In this document: positions 62,896 through 64,000 of the stretch, in pieces
Layout of the letters: each line of letters starts with the position of its first letter
Numbering within the stretch: position 1 is the first letter of the stretch
Assembly: GCA_022494885.1 (NCBI GenBank)
Contig: JAGVSM010000508.1
Coordinates: 122,201-186,200 of the forward strand
Source: Micrasema longulum
Taxonomy: Eukaryota; Arthropoda; Insecta; Trichoptera; Brachycentridae
DNA length: 64,000 nucleotides
Reading direction: 5' to 3'
Translations under genes and position numbers: made by a program
Notes under the pieces: generated by a model
Database searches by the model: none
Told to the model about the DNA's origin: nothing
Seen by the model: only the letters and a program-made list of their open reading frames with translations

Positions 62896-64000
62896 TCAAT
62901 GCTGATTGATGAACAGTACTTCATTGTTTCTCAATCTACGAGTCGGAATATTGAATTTTACTTGTCCCAGTAATGATGGAACATCGGTTATACCATTTAG
63001 TATGCCGAACGGAGCCGATATGGAGTCAATATTAGTTCTACGTTTTTGTAGACTAGAAATATTTAACATTGAATCTATTTCAGCATAAGAATAATTATCT
63101 CTCTCTAGTCCAAACATCCACGCTATTTTTCGAAGCAAGCGATGTTGGACTGATTCAATGTGATTTATGCGATCGACATAGAATGGAGACCGGACCACTG
63201 AGGCATATTCAAGAAGAGGGCGAACAGTTGAACAATAAAGAGTTTTGATTGTACGGACATTAGTAAAATCAGAGGATATTCTGTTAATGAAACCAAGTAA
63301 TTTCAGTGATTTATTTACTGACATTAGTAAAATCAGAGGATATTCTGTTAATGAAACCAAGTAATTTCAGTGATTTATTTACTGTATTATCTATATGCTC
63401 GTTGTATGTCAGTTTATAGTCCAAAACAACTCCTAAATCTCTGATGGACTTGACTACATCAATTTTGGAGTTTTCTAATAGGTACTCGAAGGAAATTGGT
63501 TGCTTTGTTCTATAAAATGACATTATTTTGCATTTTTTAATATTTAGTTCTAATTTATTGACTTTACACCATCGGTTAAAAGAGTTAATGTCTGATTGAA
63601 GAAGAAAACAGTCTTGTAAAGTTTGAATTATTTTGAGAATTTTGTTGTCGTCCGCGAAGAGCCAAAAACGAGAGTAAGAGAATGATTTAGCAACATCATT
63701 AATAAACAAATTGAAAAGCAGGGGTGCCAAATGAGCACCCTGAGGTACACCCGATGTAACATCAATGCTGGTTGATAAATAGTTATTTATCCGAACATTT
63801 TGTGTCCTACTAGTTAGATACGATTTAATAAATGATAGTAATGGATCTCTTATTCCCAAGGCATGTAATTTATACATGAGAATTTTATGATCTACTTTGT
63901 CAAATGCCTTAGAAAAATCTGTATAAAGAACATCAATCTGCTGACCATTTTCCAGTGCTTTGACAATAACCTGGGTATAATCTACCAGGTAAGAGGTGGT
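62896..64000 (-). pseudogene. LINE reverse transcriptase (ORF2), partial, one frameshift
   Basis: RNA-directed DNA polymerase of a Jockey/CR1-like LINE. Open from the window edge: QVIVKALENGQQIDVLYTDF with the catalytic-aspartate box FSKAFDKVDH, then LTSRTQNVRINNYLS, SGVPQGAHLAPLLFNLFIND, LFADDNKIL (the FADD catalytic box), WCKVNKLELNIKKCKIMSF and IRDLGVVLDYKLTYNEHID. A 64-bp tandem duplication (63257-63384) then shifts the frame. The second frame continues RTIKTLYCSTVRPLLEYASV, QHRLLRKIAWMFGLERDNYS and LPTRRLRNN-like to the stop at 62896. No other lesion was seen, so this copy is young. All catalytic aspartates visible here are intact. Confidence 0.9.
63257..63384. repeat. Exact 64-bp tandem duplication
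   Basis: Units 63257-63320 and 63321-63384 are identical, starting ACATTAGTAAAATCAGAGGA and ending TTATTTACTG. Both lie inside the reverse transcriptase. 64 is not a multiple of three, so the duplication alone causes the frameshift, and the peptide NKSLKLLGFINRISSDFTNV appears in both frames. Confidence 0.98.

Larger units (their letters stand above)
62634..64000 (-). mobile_element. Jockey/CR1-like LINE, 3' part, running off the right edge
   Basis: The 3' end at 62634 is a (TAAA)n tail preceded by a hairpin (GGACTATGTCC on the minus strand), then about 260 bp of 3' UTR, then ORF2. It is inserted within the S2 tRNA-like head. The 5' part is outside the window. Confidence 0.9.

Overview
The window reads as intergenic DNA from an arthropod, most likely an insect with a large, AT-rich, repeat-laden genome. 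No complete host protein gene is visible. What can be recognised is almost entirely transposable-element debris: several LINE lineages (RTE-like, Jockey/CR1-like and R1-like C-termini), Penelope-like (PLE) remnants, Tc1/mariner and pogo/Tigger transposase fossils, fold-back and TIR-type MITEs, and at least four tRNA-derived SINE families (called S1-S4 here). This mixture, with tRNA-headed SINEs and LINE tails such as (TAAA)n, (TTTG)n and (GTA)n, is typical of insects. The order cannot be fixed from sequence alone. Family letters A-K and S1-S4 are labels used only in this annotation.

Layout. 1-6.9 kb: LINE C-terminal fragments, repeat A with inverted arms, and a PLE fossil split by a fold-back insertion and a SINE. 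6.9-14.2 kb: a 0.4 kb near-perfect palindrome, a Tigger transposase fossil split by an RTE LINE, a second RTE copy split by a Jockey-type 3' end, and a 370-bp MITE with a TA duplication. 14.2-21.6 kb: a long (TTTTA)n array on a LINE tail, a LINE C-terminus, SINEs, and one CpG-rich promoter-like patch. 21.6-34 kb: a degraded RTE reverse transcriptase, nested LINE 3' ends, Tigger and mariner C-termini, a second PLE fossil and a Jockey-like C-terminal domain. 34-46 kb: mariner, an R1-like C-terminus, a possible PHD-finger terminal exon, the E and D repeats, several SINEs, and a mariner inserted in a LINE. 46-55 kb: repeat A with a 59-bp perfect inverted arm, a minisatellite, a fold-back, and a 2.0 kb Tc1/mariner element with about 130-bp TIRs. 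55-64 kb: LINE fragments, degenerate tandem repeats split by an RTE copy, a GC-rich fold-back, and a three-deep nest (S2 SINE split by an RTE with a 14-bp target duplication and by a LINE that runs off the right edge).

Nothing here works as an operon or pathway. What links the parts is insertion history: target-site duplications and interrupted elements give a relative order of events. The most unusual recurrent signal is a short structured motif, (Y)UGANGA + one base + a 4-5 bp stem + GAAA..., often followed by GUC. It recurs at nine places and resembles the hammerhead ribozyme core known from Penelope-like elements. The best preserved coding sequence is the LINE at the right edge, broken only by one 64-bp tandem duplication.
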